A DNA stretch of 64,000 nucleotides from Acanthococcus lagerstroemiae (taxonomy: Eukaryota; Arthropoda; Insecta; Hemiptera; Eriococcidae): contig CM063109.1 of the NCBI GenBank assembly GCA_031841125.1, positions 24,213,321-24,277,320 on the forward strand, in the 5' to 3' direction. The notes below the pieces were generated by a model, which worked only from the letters and a program-made list of their open reading frames with translations, was not told where the DNA came from and did no database searches. The position numbers and the translations under genes were made by a program. Position 1 is the first letter of the stretch. Each line of letters opens with the position of its first letter. Positions 60,870 to 64,000 of this stretch are shown here, one piece after another.

Positions 60870-63800
60870 TTTTCATTTCATTTTTCTTTAAAAATACGAG
60901 TGAATTGTTTACAGATCATAGTTCAGTTTTAGTTCAGTTTCGTTCTCCATCAACTGCTACCATCTATTGGGATGTGGAACGGAATGTAGGAGTGCTAATG
61001 TGCACTTCCTAATGAAAGGTTGAGTTATCACAGCCGGAAATAACATTGCCGTAAATGGAAAATAGGGGTCTTTCAAGTAATCATTATAAAATTAGGAAAT
61101 GACGGACATGCTTCAAATTTGAACCGTAGAGAGCTACATATTCGAACTTGCGATTAAACATCATTTAATATGTCAGGTAGCAACATTAGTAATGGTGGTC
61201 TACGGTGAAGTAAAAAATGAGAGGTACGTTATCAGTTGCCGGCCCGACCCGCGTGGCCCATTTATTTTTTCTCCAGTATCACTCCATGACCACACCATGA
61301 GGGTTCACAAAACATCCGCTAGATGTCAGCCACTTTGATTCCGAGTCCCAATTGGTAAGTCGGTCTACTATGATGAATATTTTTTCCTCTGGGTTAGGAA
61401 TGCAACTTGGAAAGATGAAAATAAAAGATTCTCATTCCGGCTTATATTTTGGTACTGGGTCTGAACATTAGCTTCAAAGCTTCAACATTTCAGATTTAGT
61501 TTCGTTTTATCAATACCAGTAATTAAAAATGAAGCTAGCGAAAAGCTCATTTTATTGACATTAACTTATTAGCCATAGTCAATTAATGCAGTAAAACTCC
61601 CATAAATAAGCAAATAACAACCTAGAACATGGCAAACACCCTCTTACTACCTCGCTGTCAGCGAGGTAGCTTGTTTATTTGTAGCGAGGTTTCACAGCTA
61701 TATGGCAGAAAAAACGGGGTAATGTTCAGCTATTCAATTTTCGAAAACTACGTTTTGGAATGTTCTCTGATTTCAAAACACTGTATCTCAGTTGGGAACA
61801 GAGCTAGAGACTTGCGGTAAGTTGCATTGGATTCAGCCTATCTACTTCTATATCGATTAGTTAAAATCTCAGTTTCGACCTTCATCACCCTAAGGTATGT
61901 TTTCTCCGTCACAAATAGATATTTCTTTCTCTCTTCCATTCATTCAGTTACAGTCTAAAATGATTCAAATACTCAGGGAAGGAGACGTAAGGAATTAAAT
62001 CCTTATACACGCTGAGTGGATTCCTTCCCAGGCCCCCCTCCCAGCTGCCTGAAGTTCCTCACATTCGGTCATGTGTAATTTCGAAATTGCTTACCCCAAA
62101 ATTTTCTCAGTACTTAGGGCACATGATAAAAATGTTCTTATTTTCAACCTCAAATGGGTATCTGTTTATCAAGATGTCACGAATGCGGTACCACTGTTCA
62201 ACTATTCACCTTGTAATGTGAATAGGCTGTGATAGAAACATATGATAATGTGATAATGCCCAAATTTGACAACCAATGAAATGTTCACCCTGACCATACG
62301 ACAATACCAAGAGGCATCAACTAATACTAAATTAGCTCATTTCGTCCACTTTCAAACTTCACCTTGAATGTGTTCCCGAATTTATAACTAGAAGAGCAGG
62401 TCAAGTTCAGTGACATTAAGAAATTATTTTCTTATCTTTGGAAATAGATGGACCGAAATGAATGTTTTACCGGTCAGCAGTCGTACTATACTGTACTGCC
62501 AGACCTCGATTTTAGAATATCTTATTCAAAATTGTAACTTTATGTACCTACATCAAGTAATAATGTGAAAAAATTGGGTTCGGGGCAGCTACTGCCACAC
62601 TACACATTTTCTTTCAATCGAACTGTTTTTGCAGTACTCCGATCTGCAAGGGTTGACATAATTTTGACCAGCGTCAATTTTACGAACTTTGACGCGGTAT
62701 TTGACAGTTTGACAATCATTCATCAGAGCATTCCGACCCTTTTTTTACTTCTTGACAGATTTTTGACCGATCAATTCTGCTATGCCTACAAATGGGTGGA
62801 GCCTACGTGATTCTCAAGGACCGACACTATTTTGATTCAAAAAAGAGTGTCAAAAGTGTCTTTTGACGCTAATTTTGCAGATCGGGGTGGCATTTTACCT
62901 GGAAAAATAAGAACAATATTAAATGTCAAAATTCTCGATAATTTTGATTAGTTTATTTTCAAGAATCCGAATGGTCCTTTGTTTCCATTGCTCCCAGACG
63001 TTAAACAGTCCCACAAAGAAGAATTTTTAGTGGAAAATCTGTCCAACAAACACAGAATTTTCAGCTGGTTTTGAATGATTGCCTGCCGTATCAGCTGAAG
63101 GGGCAACGTGGGTTCGAAATTTTGCCTTATGTTTTCATGGAATGTCGAACTGAAACAACTTCATTTTATTTTCGTGTAAATTTTGCTTTCTTTTAGACAC
63201 GTGTCTTCAGAAGTCTAAGATTCTATATCATATTTGCTTTAAGAAATTGTACCATAGTTAACAAGTTAAGTTAGATTACTTAACCGTTATAACTACGCTG
63301 AATTTAATCAAGTGATGTTGAGTAATCCCAGTGAAATTTGACATACAGTGCGCTGATACAAATCACGAACAATGTACACACGGATTGATCAACTGAAATT
63401 AATCGAAGCGCGAAAATAACAGCCCTCCAATCGCGGTGATAAATTATTAACTTTCGCGAGTATAACTTTTCGAAATTGTTTGATAGAAAGAAAACTTTTT
63501 GATTAATAAAATTACCGGCGAAAGAAAATAAAGAAAAATGCTTTTTCCAAACTATTCCGCAATTTATTTAGTACAAGAAAATGGTTTCACATTTTGATTA
63601 AGTTTCCAATAAGCTGGATATTACTTTTTCAAAATAGTTTCCTCCGTATCCGTTATAACGACCATATATAGTGAAAGAAAATGATTCTATATAAGCTAGC
63701 AGCGGCAACAACAACATTACGGCTGTTATACAACGATAAGAACAAAATGTGGCTTTCTTGTCTTTTTCTTCTTCTTGTTCTTTTTCAGCCAATCGAATTC

Positions 63801-64000
63801 TCGTAATTGAAATGATAAGAATCTATTGTTACTGCATTTGGCGCCGAGCTTATTTCTTCCTACGTGTTTCCATGGTAACTTATTCCTTTGTGGAAACACA
63901 GAAACCAAAAACGCGACACGTCCTTATAAATAATCACTTTGCAATGAGAAAGAATAAGCTAATATGAAGAATGTTTTTAAAGTGATGAGATAAGTTTCTG
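60870..64000. other. No gene recognised at the right end
   Basis: AT-rich DNA with short open frames only and one inverted-repeat element (62638-62886). A small perfect hairpin CCTCGCTGTCAGCGAGG lies near 61650. Confidence 0.4.
62638..62886. mobile_element. About 250-bp inverted-repeat element rich in TTTGAC words
   Basis: CCGATCTGCAA at the left and TTGCAGATCGG at the right are perfect inverted repeats. Inside, TTTGAC, TTGACA or GCGTCAA occur about eight times in both orientations. Confidence 0.65.

Overview
The window reads as insect nuclear DNA: AT-rich, spliced, with one developmental homeobox gene and dense old transposon debris. A hemimetabolous insect such as a hemipteran is a guess from the transposon mix; the sequence does not fix the species.

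The only host gene I can support is an NK6-class homeobox gene (HGTX in Drosophila, Nkx6 in vertebrates) on the + strand. Two exons are visible. Exon 4092-4258 ends exactly after homeodomain residue 46. Exon 56031-56225 opens at residue 47, completes the homeodomain and carries the acidic C-terminus and stop. The intron between them is 51,772 bp, so about four fifths of the window is one intron. Bases 1-4091 are then the 3' part of the preceding intron, and the N-terminal exon lies upstream of the window. After the stop come a presumed long 3' UTR (AATAAA at 57913 and 58568) and about 5.4 kb with no recognisable gene.

The intron alternates two kinds of DNA. CpG-containing, repeat-poor islands (about 7440-8330, 16880-17280, 21420-22960, 25600-26200, 31620-32110, 37380-38230, 42420-43420, 44900-45700, 49900-51180, 55000-56030) look unique and are candidate cis-regulatory DNA. 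Between them lie transposons and degenerate satellites: a tRNA-derived SINE in three copies (1861, 17753, 60398); two deleted Penelope-like elements with target-site duplications (19096-19655, 41589-42069), each ending in the same hammerhead-ribozyme-like motif; decayed LINE 3' ends (8860, 11190, 48890); two hAT transposase relics (32400-34911, 52451-53890), the first split by two nested insertions; a tandemly duplicated element with long inverted repeats (28826-31385); many short inverted-repeat elements, several with 8-bp target duplications and poly-G runs; and long, highly diverged arrays built on words such as GTCTTGAA and GACCAAA.

No bacterial-type operon, CRISPR array, rRNA or intact tRNA was seen. 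The most original observations are the ribozyme-like motif at the Penelope-like ends, the duplicated inverted-repeat element with one clean and one heavily gapped half, the 49-bp perfect hairpin at 6695-6821, and the window-wide GTCTTGAA arrays.
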